Assembly: GCA_024196135.1 (NCBI GenBank)
Contig: JAMQCK010000092.1
Span: 1 to 64,000, forward strand
Length of the DNA: 64,000 nt
Origin: Pleurotus ostreatus/Saccharomyces cerevisiae fusant
Lineage: Eukaryota > Opisthokonta
Direction: 5' to 3'
This document shows positions 24,278-36,200 of this stretch, one piece after another; positions within the stretch are counted from its first letter, which is position 1; every line of letters begins with the position of its first letter. The translations under genes were made by a program, and so were the position numbers. The notes under the pieces were generated by a model. It saw only the letters and a program-made list of their open reading frames with translations, made no database searches and was not told where the DNA came from.

Positions 24278-24324
24278 ATACAAGTTGCATTGTTAGCCAG
24301 GATACAAGTTGCATTGTCGGCCAG
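24278..24324. repeat. two-copy tandem repeat, 24-bp period
   Basis: ATACAAGTTGCATTGT followed by TAGCCAG (24278-24300), and one base later ATACAAGTTGCATTGT followed by CGGCCAG (24302-24324). It lies immediately after the stop codon of the alpha/beta-barrel gene, probably in its 3' UTR. Confidence 0.85.
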
Positions 24325-24883
24325 CTAGGTCCCTGTTGTGGCCCGAGCGCGGGGAGCACGCACACTTCGCACTCGACCTGAATGCAGGGGGAGCAGGCGT
24401 GCCTGACAATATTTTACCTTGAATTGAACATGCAACGAATGGGCGAGCATCTTCGGAGTCCAAAAGGGGAAATGTGTGAACACGAGCTCTCGCGCCAAGC
24501 ATCACTATGGCGTATATTCACCCAGCCGGGAAGACTTTGTAATACACGGAGACCGCCGCGGAGAACGGACAACACGGAGCTCGTAGCTGAGGTGCCCACC
24601 GATGGGCTAGCGCGTCTTGGTACTGCAAAGTTTCCTGTTGCGCGAATAAGGTGCAGAGACAAAAAACTAGGATGGCGAGTACTGCGTGTATCGATGAAGA
24701 GAATTAAAGGCGTTACAGCGCGCACACCACCCGACTGATTGGAAGGCGCCTCGTGAGGACGGATACATCGACTACTTCGAACATAACAATAAGAGGTGCC
24801 AGTGGGCGCCTCTTGTCGGTACAGCGCTGATCATCACCCGTAGAAAGGATACATAGTCGTGTACTACATTTGAAAAGAAGTGG
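24325..24883. other. intergenic between convergent genes
   Basis: No gene seen. It should contain the 3' UTRs of the plus-strand barrel gene and the minus-strand F-box gene. Confidence 0.45.
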
Positions 24884-26503
24884 CTAAAACCGAACACGCT
24901 TCACGTCGAAGTGAGCGACTGACTCTGCCAGTCGTTCTTCCGTGCGTTCGTCGAGACCGTATCCGATAGACATTCTCCCTAGCGAGAGATGATGCAGAGG
25001 TCGCCCTGCGTCCCGACGCATCTCGACCATATCCAGCAGCGTCTCGCCTGTACACTGGATCAAGCCGTGCACGCTGAGCGCTTTCAGGCGGGGGAGCAGG
25101 CGTGGGAGACCCGCTGAGTCTCGTTGCGCGAGTAATGCGAATAATTCCTGCGTAGCCGGCTGCAGACCTGCCATCCCGAGATCCAGAGTTGATAGTTCTC
25201 GCAGAGCATCGGACTCGAGCAAGCCGTCTATCGTGCCCTCCAGACCGTCGAGATAGAGTCGCCGTAAAGAACAGGACGACCGGTCCAGTAGAGCACGAAT
25301 CTGACCGCTCGGGCGCGGGTTGAAGATCCTACAAGAGATCCGTAACTCTTGCAGAGCCGGTGCTGTGACCCGCTCCAGGACCGCGATATCGTCGTTGCAC
25401 ATGATGTCCACCAGGAAGGTGTGCAACTGGGGCAATATGACAGATATATCCGGTGGTTCCAACGGCAGTTGCGAATTCTGGCTCAGCATATCCCACACCT
25501 TCAGAGCTGGGCAATTCTGCACAAGGGGGAGCGCTTTGTCGGTGGTCATCTCCGTAGTCAGTTCCTCTATCTGACCCCAGGGGAGGCGCGGCGGTACGAA
25601 CTCTTCATCGTCGTAGATGAGGACGACGGAGCGCAGTGATGGTAACTTGGCGAAGGTGTACCCTGGGTCTCCTTTGCTTAGGTTCCAGGTCCACGACGTG
25701 ATCTTGGAAAGGCACGTCAACGGGCGGCCCTTCAGCCACTTCATAACGTCTGGGCACATGTCGTCCTTATTCAAGATGATCAAGTCGGTCCAGCGATGAG
25801 AGTGACGCAACAGTCGTCCGAGCGCGCCGTCCACCGGCAGGATACCATCCGGAGCGAAGTATTGCACCCTATGGTGGCGTAGGGGTAAGTTACCGGAGTT
25901 CAAGAGGAATAGGTCGAGTCTGTTGAGGATCTGCGACGGCAGGTGGAGGACAGGGGACGAGTTGGATTCAGGGATCTTGAAGTCGGCCCATATGCCAGGT
26001 GTTCCGTGCATGACATCTAGAGGAAGAAGTCAGCGACAGCAGCACTACGTTGTGCTATCACCATACGCACCTCTCCATATCTTGCATACAGAGCTCAGCA
26101 CCAGTGGGGGGCACGATCGCTTCGTGATGTCGATAGGTGAGCCATCCCCGCAGCATATCTTGAAGATCTCGGAAAGGACTTCGACCGGTAGACGTCTAAT
26201 GGGTGCTAGGTAGGCGGCCTGACACTGGCGTATCTCCTCCCATCGTTCTGTCTCCTCTTTCAAGGACTCCAGCCTCTTCCACAGAATGCCGATTTCGTGC
26301 CAGAGATCTTGGATATTGCTTGTCGTCACTGCCATCGCTTCCTTGACGAGCTGGGCCTCTGCCACTGAGAGGACGCGTCCGGAGCGCAGTATGTTGTTTT
26401 GTGGACCCGGGGTAGGGACCTCGAAGTCTGCACGTAGGGAGTGCTCACAGCAGTCACAGAGGGAGACCTCATAAGGTTCATGCACGAAGAGTTCTCCTGA
26501 CAT
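24884..26503 (-). CDS. F-box protein with leucine-rich C-terminal half (copy 1)
   Basis: Probable substrate receptor of an SCF ubiquitin ligase. ATG at 26501-26503 (MSGELFVHEPYEV). An N-terminal LCDCCEH motif (CxxCEH) is followed by NNILRSGRV, a short coiled coil (EIGILWKRLESLKEETERW) and an F-box-like segment near residues 97-145 (APIRRLPVEVLSEIF, PLVLSSVCKIWRG). One intron falls exactly after WRG, between a GTGCGT donor near 26070 and an acceptor near 26015. The second exon reads DVMHGTPGIWADF and continues with loose leucine-rich repeats (LERVTAPALQELRIS, LRRLYLDGLEG) to TAG 24884-24886. About 520 aa. It has a paralogue at 43382-45023 with the same layout and intron site. This architecture is greatly expanded in agaricomycetes and its substrates are unknown. 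Confidence 0.85.
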
Positions 26504-26790
26504 GGTGCGCCGAGTCTCAAGGGGGAAGCTGTGTCCGTTCTTGAGTGCTTGGGTTCAGGGACGCGCGACGCGTTCGATCGCGTCGCCCTTCACCGGCATC
26601 TGCCGAACTAGGATAACTGCCGAACGATCAAGCTGGAGTCCTTCTCTTTCTGTTGCATTCATTCGAGTCATTGGTGTATCTAAGTCGCGTAGACAGAGCG
26701 TATTGTGAGTAAATACGTTCCACGAGAACTTTCAAAACCTGAAATTAGCTGGATTATTACGTCGGCAACCACTGTCGTCTGGAGAGGCGC

Positions 26791-27423
26791 TCATTTGCCC
26801 TGGCTCGCACGCCAGCGTGCGGTCGCCACGACCAGGCGCTCCAGCCTGTACCTGTCCTTCAGCAGCTCCTCATCGTCCCCGACTAAGAGCCACAGCGACT
26901 CGGGCACCGACTCCAGGATCGTATAGTTGAATTCTTCGTCGCTTAGCTCGCGGCCTTCCAGCCGGCATACCTCCTGCCATAGAAGGCGCAGCTTGCCCAG
27001 ATGCTTCTCTATGTCATCGCCCTCCCTCCACTGTGCCCGGTGAAGCTTTCGGCGAGCTTGGACACGTGCGAGGACGCCTTTGGGCTCGTAGAGGTCGGAC
27101 AGTCGCGTCCACGCCTCCTTCGCTGTCCTAGCACTGGCTATATGAGGTCGGACGACTTTCGTGACACGCTCGTGGATGATGAGGAGTGCGATGTCGTCGT
27201 ACCGACGCCATTGTTCTCGGTATTCGGGGCTGGCCTCTGGGGGACAGTCCTTGCTGATGAATTGATCGAGGCCGAAGAATCCCAGGGCATCCTTTGTTCG
27301 AATTTTCCAGATAGCCCAGTTATCATCACCTTGCAGAGGGGACTGTTTGTGGATTGGATCGTCGTCAAACTCGGTGATGATTGCCGAAGGCGTGTCTGGC
27401 GGAAGCTCAGGCGCGGTGGACAT
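26791..27423 (-). mobile_element. truncated Copia-type gag-like ORF
   Basis: ATG at 27421-27423 (MSTAPELPPDTPS), 210 aa, ending at TGA 26791-26793. The Trp-containing GDDNWAIWKIRTKDALGF, then TAKEAWTRLSDLYEPKG and the helical HKAQWREGDDIEKHLGKLR-like region, are characteristic of the UBN2 / Copia gag polypeptide. Reading stops after RLERLVVATARWRASQGK, before any CCHC zinc knuckle, protease, integrase or reverse transcriptase. The next gene downstream, an F-box gene, begins only 290 bp away, so no pol region follows. It is either a fragment of a dead element or a gag-derived host gene. The frame is intact with a good ATG, which leaves domestication open. Confidence 0.75.
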
Positions 27424-27955
27424 CTTGTGTGAGGAACAGTCGTGATTTGTCTGCGAGGAGGCGATGAAGAGGCTCAATTCTGCACTGAATGCTGAACGCA
27501 CCTGCTGTCAGACGAATTCAGGTTTCTCCCAAAAGACCTTGGACGGACCTGTCCTGTCTTCGGCTATCGAGCCTGTGACGCGTAGTGTCGGCGAGTAAGT
27601 GCGATATATCTGAGTACGAGGCGGCGGTTGCAGACAAGTTGGCGCTGATCGCAAGGTCTGAGGTAGGTACGTTGCTGGTAATGTGGCCGTATGACGCATG
27701 CAAGCAACGTGTAAACTGCATGTTGTGAAAGTCCAACGCACGGGGATTGCCGAAATAAGACGTGATGAACCTTAAGCAAAGCTCAACGTTCAACCTCTGC
27801 CCAAAGCCAGCAGAGGCGCCTCAGATACGGTCTCGATAACCTACACTTGTACATACAGCTATTGCTCTGCGGGACAGCGGATTAGTTCCCGGCTTTGCGC
27901 ACTGTGCATTGTCGTGCTCACCTCATTCGTAATACATAATCCTCTCACGAGTAGC
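27424..27955. other. intergenic, upstream of the gag-like ORF
   Basis: No gene seen. If the gag-like ORF is a Copia remnant, the 5' LTR or leader would lie here. I could not define LTR ends because no second copy is in the window. Confidence 0.4.
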
Positions 27956-30067
27956 TCAGTCGTCGTCCTGTCCTTTATGGACATCCACCCCGCGCGCTGC
28001 TTCCATTAGGTCCTTCACCTTCCGCCACTCCATCTGGATGATCTGCCGCTGGTCCAACCATTCGCAGATCGCGTCGGCGTCGGTCGGGTCCTGGACATCG
28101 ACGGTCAGCATCGCTTGCGCGCGCAAGAGTACGAGCATACCTTGGGCAGCTTCTTTCCACCCTCAAAAGCAACCTTCACATAGCCCTTCTTGTCACGCTT
28201 CGCAAGTCGTAGGTCGTCGACCTCGAGTCGGACGGTTTCGAATAAGGCCCACTACACGGAACGTCAGTTCGTCGTTGACGACCAAGTTATCCCAACACCC
28301 GCCGACTTACCTCCCAGTGCGTCAGCTCGTGGAACACGCGCGTCCGCCTGGCGCAGAACTTGCCGAGGTGGAACTCCCTCTTGAGCTTTGCGAGGGCGCT
28401 CGGGGAGTCTGGGTCGTCGGGATCGTCGTCATCAGAGTCGGAGGAGCCATCCTCGCTCTTGATTGCGACGCTACTGTAGTCGCGCTGGAGAGGGAAATAG
28501 CGGTCAGTGTTAGCCGAAGAAGGTCGACGGTCAGCTGCAGGATTGCATCCAGCACCGCGGTATATTGACTGACCTGGAAGCCTAGAGGGTCATACGGGTA
28601 GCCGACCAGTCGTCCGATGCGCGTCGACATTCGGGTGCTGATGTGGCAGGCGTCGCAGTCGGGGACGGCGTCTAGCGAGCGTAGATGAGTACGAAAGCGC
28701 ACGAGCGAGAGTACAGGGTGGACGTACATTCCATCTGTACAAGCTCAAATTCGGGGAATATCTCGAGCGCCTTCTTGAAGTCGGCTCGCCACAGCGACCC
28801 GGCGACAAGGGAGTCGCGCAATCCGATGAGCTTGCGCCTAAACATCTTGAGTGGCACGGCGAAGTACTCCTCGTCTACGAAACCAAGTCAGCGGTCGTGT
28901 GATTGAGAGGTAGGAGACACCGACTCTTCAACGCATGCTCCATGAAGTCATGGCGCTCATCCGGTGGCTGCACTGCGATATGGCAGAAGAACTGGAATAT
29001 CTTCTTAAACTGATGCGCCAGGTCTTGGAAGGTGTCCAGGCTGAACGCGGCGGGTAGCTGTACTGGTGCAGCGCCGTCGTCTCCAACGATGAAGCTCGCA
29101 CCGCTCTCGCTCGCCTCAGACTCGGCGTCAGATCCGAAGAGGGAGTCGCCCGAGGGCTTTGCGCCACGGAAGGTCCGCGACTTCGGGGATTCTTCTTCCT
29201 CTTCCTCCTCCTCTTCTTCCTCAGAGGACGACAGCTCCGGCTTGCCCTGCTTTCGGCCTGACAGAAACAATGTCAAAGGGACACACAGCAGCTACTCAAC
29301 AGACACGGCGCACGTTTGAGTCGCTCAAGGTTCTTCTGAAAAGCGCTCTTCTTGCCACGCTCGCGGAAGCGGGAGTCAATGATACCTTTGATAGAGAAGA
29401 ATGCTAGGTACAACAGTTCGTCCGCTGAGATATATACCAGGGACTCACGCTCTTCCTCGACTTCGTCCAAAAGGCTGTCGGAATCGGTGTCCTTAGTGGG
29501 AGGTCGTTCTCCTTTGACGAAGCGGCTCTTCCGGGCGGGAGGCTCATCTTCGTCACCGGATGATACCTCTACAGGCTGTTTCGCCTTCACCTTCCCCTTG
29601 GTCTTGCGAGGTGGGGGTGGTTTGGGTGCTTCGTCTTCAGAGGAAGAAGAGATGGGAATGGGTTTCTTCTTGGATGAGGCAACCTTCGGCGCGCTCGTCC
29701 TAGCCTTCTTGGTCTTGTTCTTCTTCTTGGGTGCGGGGGAAGCATCAGAGTCGCTGAGAGCAGCCGGAGCGCGTCGTCGCTTGCGCGGGGTGATCGGCTC
29801 GAGCACTTCCTCCTCGGAAGAGTCGCTGATCGAGACCTCCGCTGCCTTCCTCCTAGGCTCGAATTGAATGGCATCTGGATCGGAGTCTGTGTCGGAGCCG
29901 AGCGCTTGAGCAGTACGCGCGCGTTTAGGTTGCGACGCGGTGGGAGTGGGTCGCGACGAGCCTTTGACCTTCTTGGCTTTGGGCTCGGCTCGAGGGGGAG
30001 AGGAGCTGACCATGCCGGTTAGCGTGGTCTGGCGCACGTTCTTCGTGGTCTTCTTCTTGGGCGCCAT
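27956..30067 (-). CDS. DUF4211-domain nuclear protein
   Basis: ATG at 30065-30067 (MAPKKKTTKNVRQTTLTGMV). The N-terminal 250 aa is disordered and highly charged, with several Lys-rich nuclear-localisation-like clusters (PRKRRRAPAA, KKKNKTKKART) and acidic serine patches (SSSSEDEAP, SDSSEEEVLE). Then follow GRKQGKPELSSS, a run of about a dozen glutamates, and FIVGDDGAAPVQLPAAFSL, which opens the DUF4211 domain: FQDLAHQFKKIFQFFCHIAV, LRDSLVAGSLWRADFKKAL, PDCDACHISTRMSTRI, YPYDPLGF, FHLGKFCARRTRVFHELTHWE. The CDACH and LGKFCARR blocks are the family signature. Seven or more introns of about 50-60 nt; stop TGA at 27956-27958. The function is not established. The composition suggests a chromatin- or nucleolus-associated role. 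Divergent from the giant gene at 30287. Confidence 0.85.
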
Positions 30068-30286
30068 GGTGGTGAGAGTCAAGAATGTCGAGAACGATCC
30101 TGAGAACGCGCGCTGATCACGCGTCGCGCGGCGGTCACGATGATCGCGCGCAGCTTGCCTCTCGCCACCATCACCATAGACCCCCAGCGCGACGACCATC
30201 GCGTCATACGCTCCGCTCGACGTCGCAGCATAGACGGCGGTGCTCTCGGACTTTGAAGAGTGATCGTCTAGGGGTACCCGGACGTC
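30068..30286. promoter_or_regulatory. divergent promoter interval, DUF4211 / giant C1-domain gene
   Basis: 219 bp between two divergent ATGs. Both promoters are expected here. No recognisable element beyond the position. Confidence 0.45.
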
Positions 30287-33200
30287 ATGACTTTCGAACC
30301 TCCTCATCGCCCACCGCGCATCATCACGCCCGGTTACAATGACTCCTTCGAGGACCTCCAAATTCACACGCCGACGGCCATACGCAGTCCGACTAGCCCG
30401 CGACCTCCGCAGAGTCCAGAACCTCCGATTACGCCCACCTCGGCGGACAAGCCAGCCTTTCCATCTCTAGGATCCTTCAAGTCGACAGATAGGGCGCGAA
30501 CTGAGTCGCGCAAGCTGCTCGCCCATGTTCTGAATCAGCTGCAATCCCGGAGCCTTCCGCCTTCGGTCTTCGAAGGCTTCAAGCAAGATGCCAACGCCAC
30601 GTCTGCCAAGTCACTGGTGGTCATGGTCGATGCTGTGCGGCGAATGCGCGTTGGTCGACATGGGAGAGCACCTTCGCAACCTCAGGCGACACCACGAGCA
30701 GCTGCGTCTCCTCCCACGGGCGAAGATGAGGACGAGATCGAGATCGACTCTGTATTCTCCACCGAGTCCTCACTTGCGCTCATGACGCAGTTGAAAGACG
30801 TATTGATGATCTCTGCTGCTCACAAATGGCGGATATTCGATGAGAAGTGAGTGCCACGTCCATCCTTTTGACCTCACATCTAACGCGAGCATCAGTCTGG
30901 GAAGTCGAGATGACCACCGGTCAAGCGGATCGCGTCTGCCTTCGCCCTTTCGTAGATCCCGCACCAGCATATCGCCTTCAGGAAGGTCGCGCTCACCTTC
31001 GTCACGGCCAGGGTCGCCAGGGTTAGGCAATATGAAGGTCGTTCTCTATCTCTCTCTTCCTATTGTTAGCCAAGTAGTAATGCATGTACTTAGGCACCTG
31101 AACTCCTTTCTCAATGCATCTCCGTTCTTTCATCCATCGTCCTCGAAGACGGCAGGTTCAAGTTGAACCGCTACACGCCTTCCCGTCCGCCGAATACGCT
31201 GCAAGCTGTGACCCTCGACATCGCCCAGTATCTGCTCTACGTCACTCGCCATGAACCGAAGACGATGTGCCAGGTCGGAATGGCTGTAATCCCAGCTTTT
31301 TCGACATTTCCTCCGGAGATGCACCCTCGGCTGCTGGTCTTCTTCGACAGCCTGATCCGTGTAGTCCTGGAGGATCTCAGCCTTGCGCAGGGATCGGCTG
31401 AGGTGTTAGGATCAACTGAAGGTATGCTGGCTTTCATTCAGTACAGAGCAAGACTGATCCCGATTCAAGTAGAGCAACCGGACGCGCAGCCATTAGTCTC
31501 CATTCAGATCAACGAGCCGAAAGAGGAGGATAGCCTCGAGTTCTGGAAACCATGGTCCAAGCAATCCCAAGTACCAGGCCTCCTCTCTACAATGGCGCCC
31601 GGTCAAGAGTCTACCGTATACTACCTCAGCGCGCTCGTGTCGCCACTGCTCGCAGCCATCTTCGAATGTGTTGACATGGAACCTAGGCCGGACGGCCGGA
31701 ACGACATTGTGTACCGCATCTACTACCTTTTCCGCCACATCGTCGAGATCAAGCCGGATGCCTACCTCGACATACTCAGCGTTGTTGCGTATCACACGCC
31801 CCGCGCGCGTCGTGCCGCCGTTCACGCCATGTTGTCCCTATGGGGCCGCGCGATGGGACATCTCACCATCTCACGCCCCGAGCCAGTAGCAGGCGCACCC
31901 GACGATGCGAACGCCTTCCTCCTCGACCACCCCTATGCGCATCACTTTGCGCCCTGGCGCTTCTCCGGCCGCGAGTGTCATGCTTGCCACCATGCTATTG
32001 ACGGCTTTGGCGTGTTCTGCGCGCTTTGCCACTGCTCAGTGCACTTCGACTGCTATGATCATCCGCGGGGCACCCACCTCTGCCAGTACTCCATCGCTGG
32101 CGATGCTGGGCGGACGAAAGTTGCGATGTACCGCTTCTGTGACGTGCTCAGCGGCTCGCACGCTGTCGAGCCTTACGCAGTGCAAGTGCGAAGGCATACC
32201 TTCCGGTACGCGAACCTATTCACGCTGTGTCTCTGCTTCGTGTGCCGGAGACCGCTGTGGGGGTGCGTAGCGCAAGGCCTGCGTTGCGTATCCTGCGCGC
32301 AATTCGCGCATGCGGACTGCATCCTGAACAGTTCGCGCGAGGACATTCTCCAATGCAGAAAATTCCGCGTGGATTCGACGTTCATACATATTGACATCGC
32401 GGAGCTGCGCGCGTCTTGTCTCGATTTTTATGGCGGTATCTTGACCATGGACGATGGGGCGCTCAACCTGTGTGGATACGAGGAGGTTTCGGTCTTCTAC
32501 GGCCATCTGTGGTCCCAACTGCAGATTTTGGACCGCGGCATCGGCATGGGCACGATCGTTGTCGAGTCCAACGGCAAGACAATCGACCGTGCGGATCCCC
32601 GCCTATCCTTCGAGCTTCACACCATGGTTGGCCTATGCCAGTCGCTCCTTGAAAGCGGGGCCTTACCAATATCGGAGAGCCTGTCGGACTTCTTCCAGGA
32701 GAATCATGCCTCAATGCCCTCGCCTGCGCTCTTCTTCGAATGGAACAGCCTTGCCTACGTTACGACCTTCCTCAAGTCACCTATCGCACTAAGCCGCAGC
32801 GAGTCCGGTGTGGCACCCTCTGGGTTCCTCAACGTCTCGCCTGCCATGGAAGTTGACGATGCCACGCAAGAGGAGCAACACCCGTACGAGGCCGTGCGTG
32901 TGGCCTACATGCGCGACATCCTCGGCTACGAGCTCAATATCCGTTCCGATACCGCCGCGCGCTGGCTTCTCGAGCATATGCACCAGCTTGGGCTGTTCGA
33001 CCGGGTGGACAAGAAGCCACGGCTGACGATCGAGAGGGAGGAAGAAAAGGACGTGGTCTGCGTGTTTCCTCTGCCACTGGGACTGGACATATCGACGTCC
33101 GTGGAGACCTTGGTGTCGGCGATTGAGGCGTGCTTGACGGACATCGACTTGTCGGTGAACGAGGCAGGCTTTCTGTTGTTGCTCCGGAGGTTCCCTCCGG

Positions 33201-36200
33201 ATGGCATGTTGTCGGACTATGCGCAGAAGCGGCTAACACGCGCGCTGGTAATGTGGATCATTGCAGAGGTATGGCTAGCGAACCTGTCGATGGGTATGAT
33301 TGCTCACCCGCTGCAGGATGCCATGTACGCGACCATCCTCCGCGATTTCGTCGCCAGGCGGAGGGCATTACCCGGCGTCAGATCGGGACAAGACCAGCCA
33401 CCATGGCCCGCCTCCCGTGATGCCCGCCCTTACCAGAATAGCTCGGGAAACAGCGCTGGAGACTACGTCGCCTGTCGAACCTCACTACTACGACAGTATG
33501 CGAAACCTTGGCTGTCAGCTTTGCATGATCAAGATCCAGCGTTGTACTGCGCATACATCTACGATATCTGCGTCGACTCTGCGCAAGAGGATAGCAAATC
33601 CGCTGACGCCGTAGTTGCACCTGAAGAGACCAAGGTGAGGGAGGGTGGTTGAGACCGTACTTCCTGCGCTGAACCTGATTCAGAGAAAGCTCGTCGAGAC
33701 GCACAACACTGCCTTATACCATATCGACAAGTTGTCGCAAGCTTCGGTGCTATTCGATATCGCGGACCATCTGTTCGTCGATTGGCTAGATGCGGTCGTC
33801 GCTCAGCAGCTCTACCGGGAGGTGCGTGCTGCATGGTAGGGTGCGTCGATCACGAACACTAACTATATTGCAGCCCTTCCACCATCTCAACAAACTGCTC
33901 GCTCGTGATGCAGATAGCTTCAGGCGCAGTACGATCAACGATAGCTTCGAGCTGGTCCGTGAACCCATGCTGCTCGATCCTTGGGACCATATACAGTCAG
34001 CAGCCACCGCCGCGCCTGATTCATTCCCTCGAGTGCTACGCTGGCTATGCACGCTGGCACGCTCTGGAGTGGATGTACCCATTCAGACGTACATCCGGTT
34101 CACAGAGGTGGCAATCGCAGCAGATCTCTCGATGGAAGATGCGAGCGTCCTGGTCAATGCGGTATACTCCTCGGCGTGGCTACGATCCACGGGCAGGCAC
34201 GAGCAGCAAAGAGTGTTTGGAGAGTTGCATTCTCATCTGTCCGACCATATCGTCGACTGTTTGAAGCTGGGAAAGGACATGGATGTGATGTAAGTGTCTT
34301 GTACATGCCAAGGGGCGCGGCTCATGCTTGAGCATAGGATCAAGTTCATACGACAATCACTTGTTACTTGCCTTCTCTTTTACGGCTGTGACCGCAAGAA
34401 GCTCATTGATTTGGGACTGGCGGTCGCGAAAGAGGTCGAAGGCTTGCCGTCGAGGTTCGCCGCACACGTAGTCAGCTGTCGTCAAACTAATCGCCATCTC
34501 ACAGGAGGAAAATGAACGCTCGTGCATCATCGGTCAACGACCCTATCATCGTCGATCAGAAACTCATGGTCGCGCTGAGGACTTATCTTAACATCGCTGT
34601 AGACGACGTCTCGTGCATGATCGCCAAGTTCTTCCATATGTTCCTCTTCGAGTCACCTTTGCTCGAGTCCTACGAGGTGGACAACTTCATCCTGCGTAAT
34701 GGCGATATGCTGCACACATGGTGCGTACCATGCCCTCACAAGATTGACCTGTGTTCGCTGACGAGTTGCAGTGCTTGGGAGCTATACGAGGTCCAGCGAG
34801 ACGAAATATCGAGCATCAGGACTAGCCTGTTGCTTCGAGTCCTGGTCGTCGACATGCAGCCCCTCAATGCAATCATTGAGACCTGGCTGGCTTCGCCTCA
34901 ATGGGAAAGACGGTAAGCACGAATGCTCATGGATGATACGCGGAACCTGATCTTCCGTCAGTTTGCAAGCCATCGTTCGCCTATCCAGGGTAATCATGGA
35001 CGTGACGAGTCAATCCTTCCACGTTGAAGACCGACAATGGCGTCCAGCGGTCATCGACGTCTTTGAGCACTTCTTCACGCGCATGTGGGCAGACCCACAG
35101 GTGAGCTCCTTCAAATGTTTCTCTATGACCGGACTGACGGAACCCCTCTTAGGAAGAAATCAGGGTAGCTGTCGACGCTTTCTCTTCTACCCTGCTACCG
35201 GCCCATTTTGAAGCCATCTCCTTGTGCTGGAGTGAGGCTATCTCGAAGGCCCCAATTGGCGAAAGGGTCAAGTTGGTCGCGTTCCTGATCCAACTGCATC
35301 CTCACTTCCCACAATGGAAACGTGCGTGTCACTGGAAGAAATATGATTTTGACTGACAAACAATATGACAGTGATTTCATGGCAAGCTATCGTAGAGCGT
35401 CTACTCGAAGACGAGTACGACCAAAGTCACAACGAAGAAGGTCCTGCTGCGGCCCATCTGGTAATCCGCTTCGGCGTATGACTTCGCTCGATGCTGACAC
35501 TCAGCAGTCCATGTACGGCTTGTCGAGGGAATTCTCCGAGAACAGCATCACGGCTGAGGATCCGGAAATCGTTCAGCTTCGCGTGAGTGCGGTCTCCCTG
35601 AACAGAAGGCTCATGCTAACCGTCGTTGTAGATGTCGATCCTTGTCCTCAGCATACAGATGCTTGCCTCTGGCATTTCCATCGACAGCAAGAGTCTGCTG
35701 CGCATCAAATACTATCTCGCCCAAGTAATCGGCTTCTCCAACGTCACCTTCAACTTCGTCGAGAACAGCCTTACCTCCTCCTTCGTCCGATATGGCGAGC
35801 ACAAATCTCTTCCCGAGAATAGCCATCCTTGCGTCACTGCGCTTCCCTCCCTGCTCGACGCCGCGCACTACGTCGACCTCCCCGCCTCCGCTATGACCGG
35901 CCGCGCGGGCGACGATGTGAATTGCAGTGTCCTTGTCGGCAGCGCGTTCGTCGACCTCGCGCTCGCGGCCTTCGACAGTGCGGCAGATCTAGGGAAGGCT
36001 CCTGTGCTCGCATTGAAAGCGCTCCTGGAGAACGTCGTGATTGTCTTCTACAAGCACGATCTGGAAAGCCGCGCTCTGCGACACTTGCAGCATGCGGCGC
36101 GGCGGGCGGTCCTTCGAGTGCTGGAGTTGCTGCTAGAGGACATCAGCTACGAGCTGAGGCAGCTCTGCTTGTCGGTGGTGCAGGCATTCATATCTAGATG

